Counted from the stretch's first letter, positions 1-9,598 are shown. The stretch is 41,035 bases of DNA from Gammaproteobacteria bacterium (GCA_022712945.1 JAFLJP010000147.1:1-41035); one strand, 5' to 3'. Notes: generated from the sequence alone by a model not told the origin. Numbers and translations are program-made.

Positions 1-139
1 CAATTTCTATTTCAATAGCGAAAGGGGGCTAAATGGATCCGCCTTAAGTAACATCTGGCGAGTTTTGGGGTTTTTACGCATTTCTAAGTAAAAATGACAA
101 ACTCAGATTGTTCATCGCTGAGAGTTTTGCAAGAGGCTC
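1..139. mobile_element. End of an insertion-sequence-like repeat, left copy
   Basis: Bases 2-139 are an exact reverse complement of 40898-41035, so the window is bounded by two inverted copies of one element. The outer end is GAGCCTCTTGCAAAACTC read inward from 139, which looks like an IS terminal inverted repeat. An open frame enters from the left edge and stops at 89-91, about 30 bp before the tip, and could be the tail of a transposase. The other two frames close earlier (16-18 and 29-31 or so), so I cannot say which is coding. The family is not assigned. Past 139 the two copies have different flanks. Confidence 0.75.
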
Positions 140-200
140 TAGTTGCAAATAATTTAAGCAGGTATCGCATTCAATGGTTTTCGTTGTTTGCCAGAACCGC

Positions 201-206
201 TACAAT
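201..206 (+). promoter_or_regulatory. Possible -10 element for aroC
   Basis: TACAAT lies 7 bp upstream of the aroC ATG, with only a weak -35 (TTTTCG at 178-183, spacer 17). The 74 bp between the IS end and aroC contain no obvious Shine-Dalgarno. If used, this site would give an almost leaderless mRNA. Transcription reading out of the IS is an alternative. Confidence 0.25.
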
Positions 207-213
207 GCAGCCT

Positions 214-1311
214 ATGTCTGGAAATACTTTTGGAAAACTCTTTACGGTGACAAGCTTTGGCGAGAGCCACGGCCTTGCGCTGGGTTGTATTGTTGATGGC
301 TGCCCGCCAGGGCTGGCGCTGAGTGAGGTGGACTTGCAGGGTGACCTTGATCGTCGCAAACCAGGTACCTCACGTTTTACTACTCAGCGTCGTGAACCCG
401 ATCAGGTGAAAATTTTATCAGGGGTGTTTGAAGGTAAAACAACCGGTACCCCCATCGGCTTGTTGATTGAAAACACCGATCAACGCTCTAAAGATTACTC
501 GGAAATCATGGATACCTTCCGTCCGGGACACGCCGATTACACCTACGAACAAAAGTATGGCATTCGTGATTATCGAGGCGGTGGTCGCTCCTCTGCCCGT
601 GAAACGGCGATGCGGGTTGCTGCGGGTGCGATTGCTAAAAAATACCTTAAGACTCAGTTGGGTGTGGTGGTACGAGGGTATCTCTCGCAAATCGGCCCGA
701 TTAAGGTTGATCTATTGGATTGGGATGAAGTGCCCAATAACCCTTTCTTTGCCCCCGATGCCAGTAAAGTGCCCGAGCTTGAGGCGTATATGAATGCACT
801 GCGTAAAAGTGGTGATTCGATTGGTGCAAAGGTTAATGTGGTGGCCTCCGGCATACCGGTGGGGCTTGGGGAACCTGTTTTTGATCGCCTGGATGCTGAG
901 CTGGCTCACGCCTTAATGAGTATTAATGCGGTCAAAGGGGTTGAGATTGGCGATGGTTTTGCCTCTGTTGAGCAGAAGGGGAGTGAACACCGGGATGAAA
1001 TGAGGCCTGAGGGTTTTCTCAGTAATCACGCCGGTGGTATTTTGGGTGGTATTTCCACTGGTCAGGATATTGTCGCCAGCATTGCATTAAAACCAACCTC
1101 CAGCATTCTCAACCCGGGGCGCAGTATCAATAAACAGGGTGAGCCGATTGAGGTGGTGACCAAAGGTCGTCACGACCCTTGTGTCGGTATTCGTGCTACC
1201 CCGATTGCCGAGGCGATGATGGCGATTGTATTGATGGATCACCTGTTACGCCATCGTGCCCAAAATATCGATGTCTGTTCTGAAACACCGATTATCCCCG
1301 CGAGTATTTAG
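214..1311 (+). CDS. aroC: Chorismate synthase
   Basis: AroC converts 5-enolpyruvylshikimate-3-phosphate to chorismate using reduced FMN, the last shikimate step in the cytosol. The 365-residue product has the usual family length. It opens [20 protein letters not shown], with the diagnostic ESHG near the N-terminus, and carries the RPGHADYTY and [13 protein letters not shown] motifs around residues 100-130 and [14 protein letters not shown] near 270. An open frame runs upstream to 94, but that part lies in the IS repeat and is not conserved; ATG 214 gives the family N-terminus. The gene usually upstream in relatives (prmB) is absent, because the IS end lies 74 bp away. Its chorismate feeds trp and pab genes elsewhere in the window. 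Confidence 0.97.
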   Translation: MSGNTFGKLFTVTSFGESHGLALGCIVDGCPPGLALSEVDLQGDLDRRKPGTSRFTTQRREPDQVKILSGVFEGKTTGTPIGLLIENTDQRSKDYSEIMDTFRPGHADYTYEQKYGIRDYRGGGRSSARETAMRVAAGAIAKKYLKTQLGVVVRGYLSQIGPIKVDLLDWDEVPNNPFFAPDASKVPELEAYMNALRKSGDSIGAKVNVVASGIPVGLGEPVFDRLDAELAHALMSINAVKGVEIGDGFASVEQKGSEHRDEMRPEGFLSNHAGGILGGISTGQDIVASIALKPTSSILNPGRSINKQGEPIEVVTKGRHDPCVGIRATPIAEAMMAIVLMDHLLRHRAQNIDVCSETPIIPASI

Positions 1312-1361
1312 CGCTGTCTAACCCGAATTCTACCACTGCCGGAGCCGTTCCCTATTGGCGC

Positions 1362-2477
1362 TTGTCCGGTTTTTATCTCTTCTATTTTGCCTCGATTGGT
1401 GTACTGGTTCCTTACTGGGGGCCTTATCTGAACCGCTTAGGGTTCAGTCCGTCCGAAATCGGTGAGCTGATGGCGATGGTGATGGCCACCAAGATCGTTT
1501 CACCCAATATCTGGGCGTGGATTGCAGATCACACCGGGCGTCGTATGCAGATTGTGCGTGGCGGTTCTTTTCTGGCGGCGCTCTTTTTTGCCGGAGTTTT
1601 CTTTGGTAACGACTACTGGTGGCTGATGGCAGTGGTCTTTCTCTTTAGTTTTTGCTGGAACGCCTGTCTGCCACAATTTGAAGCTAATACCTTGAGTTAT
1701 CTGGGTGATCAACCACACCGTTACAGTGCGATTCGTCTGTGGGGGTCGGTGGGGTTTATTCTGGCGGTTATCGCGGTGGGGCCGCTGCTGTCACAATATG
1801 GCCAGCAGTGGATGCCGGTGGTGATGCTGGGGCTGATGATTGCTATTTGGTTATCAAGCCTGCTGGTGCCTGAACGGGCTGCGGCCCATGTGCCGGTTGA
1901 TCACCAATCTTTGCGCCAGGTGTTGCTGAAACCGGCAGTTATCGCGCTGTTGCTGGTCTGTTTCCTTAATCAGGCAAGCCATGGCCCCTACTACACCTTT
2001 TACACCCTCTATTTAGAACAGGCCGGTTACGGTGCTGTCTTAATCGGTTGGCTCTGGGCGTTGGGGGTGATTGCTGAGGTGGGTGTATTTATGGTGATGC
2101 ACCGTCTTGTGCCCCGCTTTGGTCTGCGCAACTTGCTGCTATTCGCCATTTTTTTAACCGCTATCCGCTGGTGGATGATTGGGGCATTTATCGACTCTCT
2201 GGCACTGTTGATAGTTGCCCAGCTATTTCATGCGGCCAGTTTTGGTATCTACCACGCAGTGGCAATACAGCTGATTCACCGCCATTTTGTTGGCAAAAAT
2301 CAGGGGCGTGGGCAGGCACTCTATACCAGTGTCAGTTTTGGCTTGGGCGGGGTGGCAGGCGCTCTTTATGCTGGTTACAGTTGGCAGAGTCTGGGAGCGA
2401 CCGCGAGTTTTAATTTCGCGGCCGTACTCAGTGTGCTGGCTTTTCTGGTGACGTGGTGGGGGATTCGAGAGCGCTAA
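1362..2477 (+). CDS. MFS permease of the HcaT/LacY-like group
   Basis: Inner-membrane transporter of the major facilitator superfamily, with about 12 hydrophobic segments over 371 residues. The start VLVPYWGPYLNRLGFSPSEIG and the following helix pattern resemble the HcaT (3-phenylpropionate permease)/MFS_1-like group; the substrate is unknown. The given start is a TTG. The frame is open back to 1284 with no ATG or GTG, and its upstream residues (PYWRLSGFY) match the conserved first helix of the family, so translation may begin further up, for example at CTG 1314 just after the aroC stop. It probably shares a transcript with aroC. Its stop codon directly abuts that of the convergent cytochrome gene. 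Confidence 0.85.
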   Translation: MSGFYLFYFASIGVLVPYWGPYLNRLGFSPSEIGELMAMVMATKIVSPNIWAWIADHTGRRMQIVRGGSFLAALFFAGVFFGNDYWWLMAVVFLFSFCWNACLPQFEANTLSYLGDQPHRYSAIRLWGSVGFILAVIAVGPLLSQYGQQWMPVVMLGLMIAIWLSSLLVPERAAAHVPVDHQSLRQVLLKPAVIALLLVCFLNQASHGPYYTFYTLYLEQAGYGAVLIGWLWALGVIAEVGVFMVMHRLVPRFGLRNLLLFAIFLTAIRWWMIGAFIDSLALLIVAQLFHAASFGIYHAVAIQLIHRHFVGKNQGRGQALYTSVSFGLGGVAGALYAGYSWQSLGATASFNFAAVLSVLAFLVTWWGIRER

Positions 2478-3092
2478 TCAAGGCTCTTCTGGCTGCATGC
2501 TACTAATGTACTCAGAGACCGAAAATATATCAATAATATCAAGTTGTTTAGCAATTTCTGACATGGGGTTACTTTGTGAGTGACGGGAATTTTGAGATTG
2601 GAATTCCATTAGCCGTTTAACAATGTAATCTTTGTTTTGACCGGCAATGGAGGGGATGATTGGCTCCGCGAGTGGGTTACCACCCCCTTTGGCTCCATGA
2701 CACTGGTAACAACGAATTTTATTTTCGAAAACCTCATGTCCCAAGGGGTTTTTCTGTCCTGCTAAATTAATATCAAGCGCCACGGGCAGGCTGGCATAAT
2801 AAGCGGCAAGGTCATAAATATCATCTCGATGTTTTAGTCGACTGATAACGGTTTCCATTATTTTATCTTTTCGCTGACCATTGCGGTAGGCGAGTAGCTG
2901 TTCAACAATATAATTTTCATGTTGCCCGGCAATTTTCGGAATTGAACTGTCATGATTATCTTTATGGCAATGGTTGCAAACGACAGCTTTGCTGCGGCCC
3001 GATTCAATATCACCACTGAAGGCGGCTGATGAACCCAGTAGAAAAAATAGTGCGGCAAGGATTGCGGGGTATGTTAGTAATCGATTATTCAT
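2478..3092 (-). CDS. Dihaem c-type cytochrome, cytochrome c4 family
   Basis: Periplasmic electron carrier of 204 residues, the usual length for cytochrome c4. A signal peptide covers roughly residues 1-26 (hydrophobic core AILAALFFLLGSSAAFS). Two haem-binding CXXCH motifs follow, CNHCH near residue 40 and CYQCH near 132, in two similar halves, each with an IAGQ..YIV segment after the haem motif as in c4. Met residues after each motif (IMETVISRL, NPMSEIAK) are plausible axial ligands. The start overlaps the end of the LysR gene by 8 nt, so the two are probably co-transcribed and translationally coupled. Partner oxidase or dehydrogenase is not in the window. Confidence 0.88.
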   Translation of the reverse strand: MNNRLLTYPAILAALFFLLGSSAAFSGDIESGRSKAVVCNHCHKDNHDSSIPKIAGQHENYIVEQLLAYRNGQRKDKIMETVISRLKHRDDIYDLAAYYASLPVALDINLAGQKNPLGHEVFENKIRCYQCHGAKGGGNPLAEPIIPSIAGQNKDYIVKRLMEFQSQNSRHSQSNPMSEIAKQLDIIDIFSVSEYISSMQPEEP

Positions 3093-3993
3093 TCTTCACT
3101 GCTCCGTTATGAGTGAAATGGACTTTGTTATCTGCACATATCTGTGTGATGAGTGTTGAAGCTGCATTTGAAAGGCTCCTTTCCTTATGGTTAATGATAC
3201 CCAGTTTACGCATTAATTTAATTTTGTTAACCACAAGTTTTGTGAGTAAATTTGAGTGCATTGTGGTGGGCAGTAGACTCCAGCCCAAATTGATCGAGAC
3301 CATCATTTTTATGGTCTCCAGATTATTGGTTGCGATACGGGTGTTGAGTATCAGCTGGTTTTCAGCGAAGAGTGCATGCAGAATCTTGTAAGTTGTGCTC
3401 TCTTGAGGTGGCAAGATAGCGGGGTGTTGTGCCAGTTGTTTGATTGAGATTGAGCAACTTTTTCCCAGAGGATGCTCCGCACCACAAACAAAAATGAGCG
3501 GATCGTTCCAGATTTCGGTTAAAACCAGGTTCTCCGTCGGGGTGCTGGGTAGCGTGGCGATACCGAGTTCGACCTCACCTTGTGATACGGCGTTGCAAAT
3601 GAGCTCCGACTCCATGAAGTGGAGGTCAAGCTCAACCTCTGGGTAGGCCTGGGTGTACTTTTTTAGGATGGTAGGCAGGTGGTGTATGCCGATGTGGTGG
3701 CTGGTGCCCAGGCTTAATTTTCCATCCACCTTGCCAGATAGGTTGCTGATGGCGCGTTGGCAATCTGTCATGCGATGAAGCAAATCCTGTGCCCGGGGTA
3801 ACAGCTGGTTTCCCGCTTCTGTCAGTATAATGTGATGGCCTACCCGGTCAAAGAGTTTGCATTTTAGTGCTGTTTCAAGGGCGGCAATGCGTTTGCTGAT
3901 AGCTGACTGGGTTAGAAACAGCTGTTCAGATGCGCGGGAAAATGAGCCACATTTTGCGACGCTAACGAATGCTTGTAGCTGGTTGCTCTGCAT
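3085..3993 (-). CDS. LysR-family transcriptional regulator
   Basis: DNA-binding regulator of 302 residues, typical for the family. The N-terminal winged helix-turn-helix is clear (LQAFVSVAKCGSFSRASEQL through KRIAALE, residues 6-45). A linker helix and a periplasmic-binding-protein-like effector domain follow from about residue 90. The gene is divergent from leuC with 98 bp between them, an arrangement also seen in Pseudomonas, so control of leuCDB is the natural guess. The effector is unknown. An inverted repeat with LysR-box spacing lies directly upstream. It overlaps the downstream cytochrome gene by 8 nt, which may also be a target. Confidence 0.93.
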   Translation of the reverse strand: MQSNQLQAFVSVAKCGSFSRASEQLFLTQSAISKRIAALETALKCKLFDRVGHHIILTEAGNQLLPRAQDLLHRMTDCQRAISNLSGKVDGKLSLGTSHHIGIHHLPTILKKYTQAYPEVELDLHFMESELICNAVSQGEVELGIATLPSTPTENLVLTEIWNDPLIFVCGAEHPLGKSCSISIKQLAQHPAILPPQESTTYKILHALFAENQLILNTRIATNNLETIKMMVSINLGWSLLPTTMHSNLLTKLVVNKIKLMRKLGIINHKERSLSNAASTLITQICADNKVHFTHNGAVKNE

Positions 3994-3997
3994 TTGT

Positions 3998-4012
3998 ATT
4001 CCTTTATGGAAT
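3998..4012. promoter_or_regulatory. LysR-type operator candidate (T-N11-A)
   Basis: ATTCC TTTAT GGAAT is a perfect 5-bp inverted repeat with a 5-bp centre that fits the T-N11-A LysR box. It lies in the divergent lysR-leuC intergenic region, 5 bp before the lysR start and about 23 bp upstream of the proposed leuC -35 box. That position suits autoregulation and activation of leuC. Confidence 0.5.
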
Positions 4013-4034
4013 GGAATGTATGAATATAGATCAT

Positions 4035-4062
4035 TTGTGTAATAATTGAAAAGGGCTAGAAT
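4035..4062 (+). promoter_or_regulatory. Candidate sigma-70 promoter for leuCDB
   Basis: TTGTGT at 4035-4040 and TAGAAT at 4057-4062 are separated by 16 bp. The predicted start near 4069 leaves a leader of about 23 nt with a GAGGGTGGGAAG ribosome-binding region before leuC. Such a leader is too short for a leuL-type attenuator, so control is more likely through the LysR protein. Confidence 0.45.
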
Positions 4063-4091
4063 TATCCCAGTGCTTTAGAGAGGGTGGGAAG

Positions 4092-5522
4092 ATGGCAGCA
4101 AAAACGTTATACGACAAATTGTGGGATGCTCATGTGGTGAGGAGTGGTGATGATGGTGCATCGCTCATTTACATTGATCGTCAACTGGTGCATGAGGTGA
4201 CTTCACCACAGGCATTTGAAGGGCTACGTCTTGCTAATCGTAAACCCTGGCGAGTCGGGGCAAACCTTGCGACGCCAGATCACAATGTTCCGACCACTGA
4301 CCGCACGGCAGGTATCGAAGATCCGATTGCGCGCCTTCAAGTCGAAACATTGGATAAGAATTGCGACTATTTTGGCATCACCGAGTTTAAAATGGATGAT
4401 ATTCGCCAGGGTATCGTGCATGTGGTGGGGCCAGAGCAGGGGGCAACGCTGCCGGGCATGACGGTGGTTTGTGGTGATTCCCATACCTCAACCCACGGCG
4501 CTTTTGGTGCTTTAGCCCATGGTATTGGTACCTCTGAGGTTGAACATGTATTGGCCACCCAGTGTTTAATTCAAAAGAAGTCTAACAGCCTGTTGATCTC
4601 TGTTGATGGTCGGGTTGCCGATGGGGTGACCGCCAAAGATATTGTGCTGGCGATTATTGGTGAAATAGGTACTGCAGGCGGCACTGGTTATGCGATTGAA
4701 TTTTCTGGTGAGGCGATTATGGCGCTTTCGATGGAAGGGCGTATGACCGTGTGTAATATGGCAATTGAAGCAGGTGCCCGGGCGGGTATTATCGCCGTGG
4801 ACCAAACGACGATCGACTATGTGGAAGGCCGTCCTTATGCGCCGAAAGGGGATCAATGGACGATGGCAGTTGAGGCGTGGGCTGATCTGCACAGTGATGC
4901 CGATGCCAAGTTTGATAAGGTGGTTCATTTGGATGCCACAATAATCAAGCCACAAGTCACCTGGGGGACCTCACCGGAGATGGTGATTGCGATTGATGCA
5001 ACCGTGCCGAATCCTGCGGATGAAACCGACACAGTAAAGCGTACCGGTATGGAGGCGGCACTGAAATATATGGGGTTGCAGGCAAATGTGCCAATTAACC
5101 AGGTGAAAATTGATCGTTCATTTATTGGTTCCTGTACCAATTCACGTATTGAAGATCTACGTGCTGCTGCGGGTGTGGCCAAAGGGCGCAAGGTGGCAGA
5201 GAGTGTCAAGCAGGCACTGGTTGTACCCGGTTCAGGCCTAGTAAAGCAGCAGGCGGAAGCGGAAGGGCTAGATAAAATATTTATCGCCGCCGGTTTTGAA
5301 TGGCGTGAGCCGGGCTGCTCGATGTGCCTGGCGATGAATGCTGATCGTTTGGGAGCCGGTGAGCGTTGTGCCTCTACCTCTAACCGTAATTTTGAAGGTC
5401 GTCAGGGGCAGGGTGGGCGGACCCATTTAGTGAGCCCGGAGATGGCAGCAGCGGCAGCAATTGCAGGTCACTTCATTGATGTGGCAGATCTTGAAACCTT
5501 GGCAGAGGGGATTGAAGGATGA
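4092..5522 (+). CDS. leuC: 3-isopropylmalate dehydratase, large subunit
   Basis: LeuC with LeuD isomerises 2-isopropylmalate to 3-isopropylmalate in leucine synthesis, in the cytosol. The 476-residue protein has the aconitase-family length and the three [4Fe-4S] ligands: Cys348 in GSCTNSR and Cys409/Cys412 in [24 protein letters not shown] near residues 127-140 is the conserved substrate-site segment. ATG 4092 is preceded by a purine-rich GAGGGTGGGA sequence. The gene ends in a 4-nt ATGA overlap with leuD, implying coupled translation of the two subunits. Confidence 0.98.
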   Translation: MAAKTLYDKLWDAHVVRSGDDGASLIYIDRQLVHEVTSPQAFEGLRLANRKPWRVGANLATPDHNVPTTDRTAGIEDPIARLQVETLDKNCDYFGITEFKMDDIRQGIVHVVGPEQGATLPGMTVVCGDSHTSTHGAFGALAHGIGTSEVEHVLATQCLIQKKSNSLLISVDGRVADGVTAKDIVLAIIGEIGTAGGTGYAIEFSGEAIMALSMEGRMTVCNMAIEAGARAGIIAVDQTTIDYVEGRPYAPKGDQWTMAVEAWADLHSDADAKFDKVVHLDATIIKPQVTWGTSPEMVIAIDATVPNPADETDTVKRTGMEAALKYMGLQANVPINQVKIDRSFIGSCTNSRIEDLRAAAGVAKGRKVAESVKQALVVPGSGLVKQQAEAEGLDKIFIAAGFEWREPGCSMCLAMNADRLGAGERCASTSNRNFEGRQGQGGRTHLVSPEMAAAAAIAGHFIDVADLETLAEGIEG

Positions 5523-6157
5523 AAAAATTCACTAAATTAACCGGTACGGCTATTCCATTGGATCGCGCTAATGTGGATACCGATGCGATCATTCCCAAGC
5601 AGTTTTTGAAATCAATTGAACGCAGCGGCTTTGGTCCCAATTTGTTTGACGAATGGCGTTATCTGGATCATGGTGAACCGGGCATGGACAGTAGTGGTCG
5701 TCCGATAAACCCCGACTTTGTTCTGAACAAAAAGCGCTACCAAGGTGCATCGGTATTGCTGGCCCGTGAAAACTTCGGCTGCGGTTCCAGTCGTGAGCAT
5801 GCGCCGTGGGCGCTGGAAGATTTTGGTATCCGCTGCATTATTGCCCCCAGCTTTGCGGATATCTTCTTCAATAACTGTTTTAAAAATGGCATTCTGCCGA
5901 TTGTGCAGAGTGGCGATGTGGTTAACCGCCTGTTTAAAGCGTGTGAATCAACCGAAGGCTACCAGTTAACGGTTGATCTAACAGCGCAGACCATCACTAC
6001 CCCCGATGGTGAATCGTTTGATTTTGAGGTGGAGGTGTTCCGTAAGCACTGTCTGCTGAATGGTTTGGATGATATTGGGCTGACACTGCAACATGTCGAG
6101 GATATCAAGGCTTATGAGGTGCGACGCAAGCTTGAAGCCCCCTGGTTATTTGTTTAA
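5519..6157 (+). CDS. leuD: 3-isopropylmalate dehydratase, small subunit
   Basis: Swivel-domain subunit that completes the isopropylmalate isomerase with LeuC. The 212-residue length and the motifs [14 protein letters not shown] (residues 19-32), [15 protein letters not shown] (around 85-100) and [17 protein letters not shown] are those of bacterial LeuD. It begins within the last codons of leuC (ATGA) and leuB follows after 13 bp, so leuCDB read as one unit. Nothing odd was seen. Confidence 0.98.
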   Translation: MKKFTKLTGTAIPLDRANVDTDAIIPKQFLKSIERSGFGPNLFDEWRYLDHGEPGMDSSGRPINPDFVLNKKRYQGASVLLARENFGCGSSREHAPWALEDFGIRCIIAPSFADIFFNNCFKNGILPIVQSGDVVNRLFKACESTEGYQLTVDLTAQTITTPDGESFDFEVEVFRKHCLLNGLDDIGLTLQHVEDIKAYEVRRKLEAPWLFV

Positions 6158-6170
6158 AAAGGTAAATGAT

Positions 6171-7244
6171 ATGTCTAAATTAATTGCAGTACTGCCGGGT
6201 GATGGTATCGGCCCTGAGATTACAGCTGAAGCGGTGAAGGTGCTTGAGGCACTGAAAGCGAATCATGGCCTGGATATTGAGATGGAAGAGGCCACTGTAG
6301 GGGGTGCCGGTTATGACCAGCACGGTCACCCACTGCCACCTGAAACGTTGGATCTGGCCAAAAAATCAGATGCGATTCTGCTGGGTGCAGTGGGTGGTTA
6401 TAAGTGGGAGTCACTGGATATTTCGGTTCGCCCTGAAAAAGGCTTGCTGGGTTTGCGTGCAGAGCTAAAACTGTTTTCAAATTTACGTCCGGCGATTCTC
6501 TACCCTCAACTGGCGGATGCCTCGACGTTGAAGCCTGAGGTGGTTTCAGGGCTGGACTTGATGATTGTGCGAGAACTGACCGGTGGCATCTATTTTGGTC
6601 AGCCCCGGGGCATCCGTCTGCTGGATAACGGTGAGCGCCAGGGTTATAACACCTTGGTCTATGCCGAGTCTGAAATTGAGCGTATTGCTCGCTCTGCTTT
6701 TGATATTGCGATGAAGCGTGATAAACGACTCTGCTCGGTGGATAAAGCCAATGTACTGGAGTGTACTGAACTATGGCGTGAAGTGGTTGACCGTGTCGCC
6801 AAGGATTATCCTGAAGTAAGCGTGAGCCATATGTATGTGGATAACGCAGCGATGCAACTGGTGCGTGCACCAAAGCAGTTTGATGTGATGGTCACCACCA
6901 ATATGTTTGGTGACATCCTCTCCGATTGTGCGGCGATGTTGACCGGTTCTATCGGCATGCTGCCCTCGGCATCACTGGATGCCAACGGCAAGGGCATGTA
7001 TGAACCGATCCACGGTTCTGCTCCCGATATCGCGGGTCAAAATGTCGCTAACCCACTGGCCACCATTCTTTCGGCAGCGATGATGTTGCGCTATTCACTG
7101 GGTGAGACAGCACTGGCAGATAAAATTGAAGCGGCGGTCAATAAAGCGTTGGATGACGATTATCGTACCGGTGACATCTATACCGATGGTATGAAAAAGG
7201 TTTCTACTTCAGAAATGGGTGATGCCATCGTTGCCAATTTGTAG
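6171..7244 (+). CDS. leuB: 3-isopropylmalate dehydrogenase
   Basis: LeuB oxidises and decarboxylates 3-isopropylmalate with NAD+, giving 2-oxoisocaproate. ATG 6171 gives [18 protein letters not shown] and a 357-residue protein of normal length; an upstream in-frame ATG at 6093 lies inside leuD and is rejected. Conserved segments include [11 protein letters not shown], the [20 protein letters not shown] metal and substrate region, and [12 protein letters not shown] near the cofactor site. It is the third gene of the leu operon. Confidence 0.98.
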   Translation: MSKLIAVLPGDGIGPEITAEAVKVLEALKANHGLDIEMEEATVGGAGYDQHGHPLPPETLDLAKKSDAILLGAVGGYKWESLDISVRPEKGLLGLRAELKLFSNLRPAILYPQLADASTLKPEVVSGLDLMIVRELTGGIYFGQPRGIRLLDNGERQGYNTLVYAESEIERIARSAFDIAMKRDKRLCSVDKANVLECTELWREVVDRVAKDYPEVSVSHMYVDNAAMQLVRAPKQFDVMVTTNMFGDILSDCAAMLTGSIGMLPSASLDANGKGMYEPIHGSAPDIAGQNVANPLATILSAAMMLRYSLGETALADKIEAAVNKALDDDYRTGDIYTDGMKKVSTSEMGDAIVANL

Positions 7245-7347
7245 AGTTATTGGCTCAGGGGGTGTCAATGACCCCTCGGTGATTGCGGCGATGCTGAAGG
7301 ATAGAGACTCGGCATGCTGTCTCCTGTCAAATCAAGAGGAAAAAACA

Positions 7348-8472
7348 ATGAAAAAGGTCGGTATCGTTGGTTGGCGGGGCATGGTTGGCTCAGTATTAAT
7401 GCAGCGTATGCGGGAGGAGGGTGATTTCGATCATATCGAACCCATCTTCTTCTCTACCTCGCAAGTCGGTGTTGCCGCACCAGAGATTGGCAAGCCGGTG
7501 CCCGCACTGAAAGATGCCCATAGCATTGATGCGCTGAAAACAATGGATATTATCATCACCTGTCAGGGCGGGGGATATACTGAATCGGTTTATCCGGCAC
7601 TGCGTAAAACGGGTTGGAAGGGGTATTGGATTGATGCGGCTTCCACTCTGCGTATGGATGACGAGGCGGTGATTATTCTTGACCCAGTGAATCAACATGT
7701 CATTAAGCAGGCGCTGGTTGAGGGTAAAAAAACCTTCGTTGGTGGTAACTGTACCGTTAGTCTGATGCTGATGGCGCTAGGTGGGTTGTTTAAAAATGAT
7801 CTGGTTGAGTGGATCTCACCGATGACTTATCAGGCCGCTTCTGGTGCAGGTGCCCGGAATATGCGCGAATTGATCAAACAGATGGGGGCTATTCACAGCG
7901 AAGTGGCTGATTTAGTCGACAATCCCTCTGCTGGTATTTTAGAGATTGACAAAAAACTGTCAGACTTTTTGCGCAGTGATCAATACCCAAAAGAGCAGTG
8001 GGGTGTACCGCTGGGCGGCTCATTGATTCCTTGGTTGGATAGCCAGCTGGCGAGTGGTCAAACCCGGGAAGAGTGGAAGGCCCAGGTGGAGACCAATAAA
8101 ATTCTCGGGCGTTCTGATCGCCAGATTCCAATTGATGGCATCTGTGTGCGGGTGGGTGCCATGCGTTGCCACAGTCAGGCGATGACCATCAAGATGAACA
8201 AAAATGTACCACTGGATGAAATTTCATCGATGTTGGCTGAAGCCAATGAGTGGGTAAAAGTGGTTCCAAATGATCGCCAGGTTTCAATGCAAGAGCTGAC
8301 CCCTACTGCGGTTACCGGTACATTGAACGTACCTGTTGGGCGTCTGCGTAAGCTAACCATGGGCGATGATTATCTATCTGCCTTTACCGTGGGTGATCAA
8401 CTGTTGTGGGGCGCGGCTGAACCGTTGCGCCGCATGTTACATATTCTGCTGGATAAATCTGTTTCGGAGTAA
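7348..8472 (+). CDS. asd: Aspartate-semialdehyde dehydrogenase
   Basis: Asd reduces aspartyl phosphate to aspartate semialdehyde with NADPH, the branch point to lysine/diaminopimelate, threonine and methionine. ATG 7348 has a good AAGAGG ribosome-binding site and gives [21 protein letters not shown]. The 374 residues match the gammaproteobacterial enzyme. Catalytic Cys135 sits in GGNCTVS, and a conserved His follows in AMRCHSQ (about 275). The 103-bp leader holds two small imperfect hairpins (about 7254-7276 and 7301-7326) without a T-run, and is too short for a lysine riboswitch. The usg paralogue follows after 9 bp. Confidence 0.97.
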   Translation: MKKVGIVGWRGMVGSVLMQRMREEGDFDHIEPIFFSTSQVGVAAPEIGKPVPALKDAHSIDALKTMDIIITCQGGGYTESVYPALRKTGWKGYWIDAASTLRMDDEAVIILDPVNQHVIKQALVEGKKTFVGGNCTVSLMLMALGGLFKNDLVEWISPMTYQAASGAGARNMRELIKQMGAIHSEVADLVDNPSAGILEIDKKLSDFLRSDQYPKEQWGVPLGGSLIPWLDSQLASGQTREEWKAQVETNKILGRSDRQIPIDGICVRVGAMRCHSQAMTIKMNKNVPLDEISSMLAEANEWVKVVPNDRQVSMQELTPTAVTGTLNVPVGRLRKLTMGDDYLSAFTVGDQLLWGAAEPLRRMLHILLDKSVSE

Positions 8473-8481
8473 ATTTTAAAG

Positions 8482-9510
8482 ATGGAAAATAGCTATAATG
8501 TCGCAGTAGTGGGTGCTGCAACCAGTGCGGGAGCGGTGGTAATTGAGCTGCTGGGTAGTCGAGATTTTCCAGTTGATAATCTCTACCTGCTGGATGATGA
8601 AGAGCTTGCCGGTGGGCGTATTGAGTTCAATGGCAGCTATCAGGCTGTCAAGGATGTGGCCGGTTTTGATTTTTCACAGGTTCAAATTGCTCTGTTTGTC
8701 AGCGGTGACGTTATTGCCGCCAAGTATGTACCCAAGGCAAGCAAAGAGGGTTGTGTGGTGATTGATAGCAGTAGCCAGTTCCGGATGGACAGTGATGTGC
8801 CACTGGTGGTGCCGGAGGTGAATCCAGCTGCGATTGCTGATTATAAAACACGAAATATAATTGCCAGCCCAGGCAGTGCTGCCATTGCCATGTTAGTGGC
8901 TTTAAAGCCGATTTATGATGCGGTTGGCATTGAACGGATTAACATTTCGACCTATCACGCTGTTTCAGAGATGGGGCAGCCGGGTACAGAAGAGCTGGCA
9001 ACCCAAACCACTAGCCTGTTGAACATGCGTGAGCCGGAGTGCCATCAATTCTCCAAGCAGATTGCTTTTAACGTCATTCCCCAAGTTGGGGAAATTTTAG
9101 AAAATGGCCACACGATTGAAGAGCTTCGCTTGGTGGGTGAAGGGCAAAAAGTCTTTGATGATAAATCGATTCTAATTAACCCCACAGCGGTCTGGGTGCC
9201 GGTGTTTTTCAGCCACTCGGCATCACTGCATATTGAGACAAAAACCAGCTTGTCTGCATCAGCTGCGCGTGAATTACTTCAGCAGAGCGAAGGAATCAGT
9301 GTTGTTGATGACCCCTCGACACTCGATTATCCCACACCCGTAAGTAGTGGTGCCGGTAAAAATAGTGTGTTGGTTGGTCGAATTCGTGAAGGGATTGGTT
9401 TCGGGAATAGTTTGAATCTTTGGGTTGTCAGCGATGACACGCGCAAAGGTAGTGTACTTAATTGTGTGCAAATAGCGGAAAATCTGATAAAAAACTATCT
9501 TGGAAAATAA
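8482..9510 (+). CDS. usg: Asd-like paralogue lacking the catalytic cysteine (Usg type)
   Basis: A 342-residue protein with the NAD(P)-binding and dimerisation domains of the aspartate-semialdehyde dehydrogenase family. It starts YNVAVVGAATSAGAVVIELL and contains IDSSSQFRMD and PLVVPEVNP. Where active Asd2 enzymes have NPNCST the protein has SPGSAA, so Ser132 replaces the nucleophilic Cys, and the RVPV..GH segment reads VWVPVFFSHSA. It is therefore probably not an active Asd. It sits in the conserved asd-usg-fimV slot, where such proteins are known but have no settled function. It is in the same transcript as asd, with only a weak ribosome-binding site. Confidence 0.85.
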   Translation: MENSYNVAVVGAATSAGAVVIELLGSRDFPVDNLYLLDDEELAGGRIEFNGSYQAVKDVAGFDFSQVQIALFVSGDVIAAKYVPKASKEGCVVIDSSSQFRMDSDVPLVVPEVNPAAIADYKTRNIIASPGSAAIAMLVALKPIYDAVGIERINISTYHAVSEMGQPGTEELATQTTSLLNMREPECHQFSKQIAFNVIPQVGEILENGHTIEELRLVGEGQKVFDDKSILINPTAVWVPVFFSHSASLHIETKTSLSASAARELLQQSEGISVVDDPSTLDYPTPVSSGAGKNSVLVGRIREGIGFGNSLNLWVVSDDTRKGSVLNCVQIAENLIKNYLGK

Positions 9511-9569
9511 AGGGAGCGTCGCACAAGTGAGGCCTCTAAAGTAATAGTAGTGAGTGTCGACGTATTGGA

Positions 9570-9598
9570 TTAAGTATTTCTCTATTTATCTGTACAAT
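9570..9598 (+). promoter_or_regulatory. Candidate promoter for fimV
   Basis: TTAAGT at 9570-9575 and TACAAT at 9593-9598 are separated by 17 bp in the 149-bp AT-rich gap between usg and fimV. The -10 is good and the -35 weak. The predicted leader is about 55 nt, with AGGA at 9648-9651 before the ATG. Confidence 0.35.

Noticed and set aside
94..213. Upstream extension of aroC by 40 codons
   Set aside because: It begins inside the IS repeat and is not part of chorismate synthase; [20 protein letters not shown] at 214 is the family start.
4062..4091. leuL-type leader peptide and attenuator before leuC
   Set aside because: The leader is about 23 nt and contains no Leu-codon run or terminator hairpin.
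6220..6873. Antisense frame of 217 codons opposite leuB
   Set aside because: It is a shadow of leuB with low-complexity composition and no domain.
7245..7347. Lysine riboswitch before asd
   Set aside because: The gap is only 103 bp with two small imperfect hairpins and lacks the size and junction of a lysine riboswitch.
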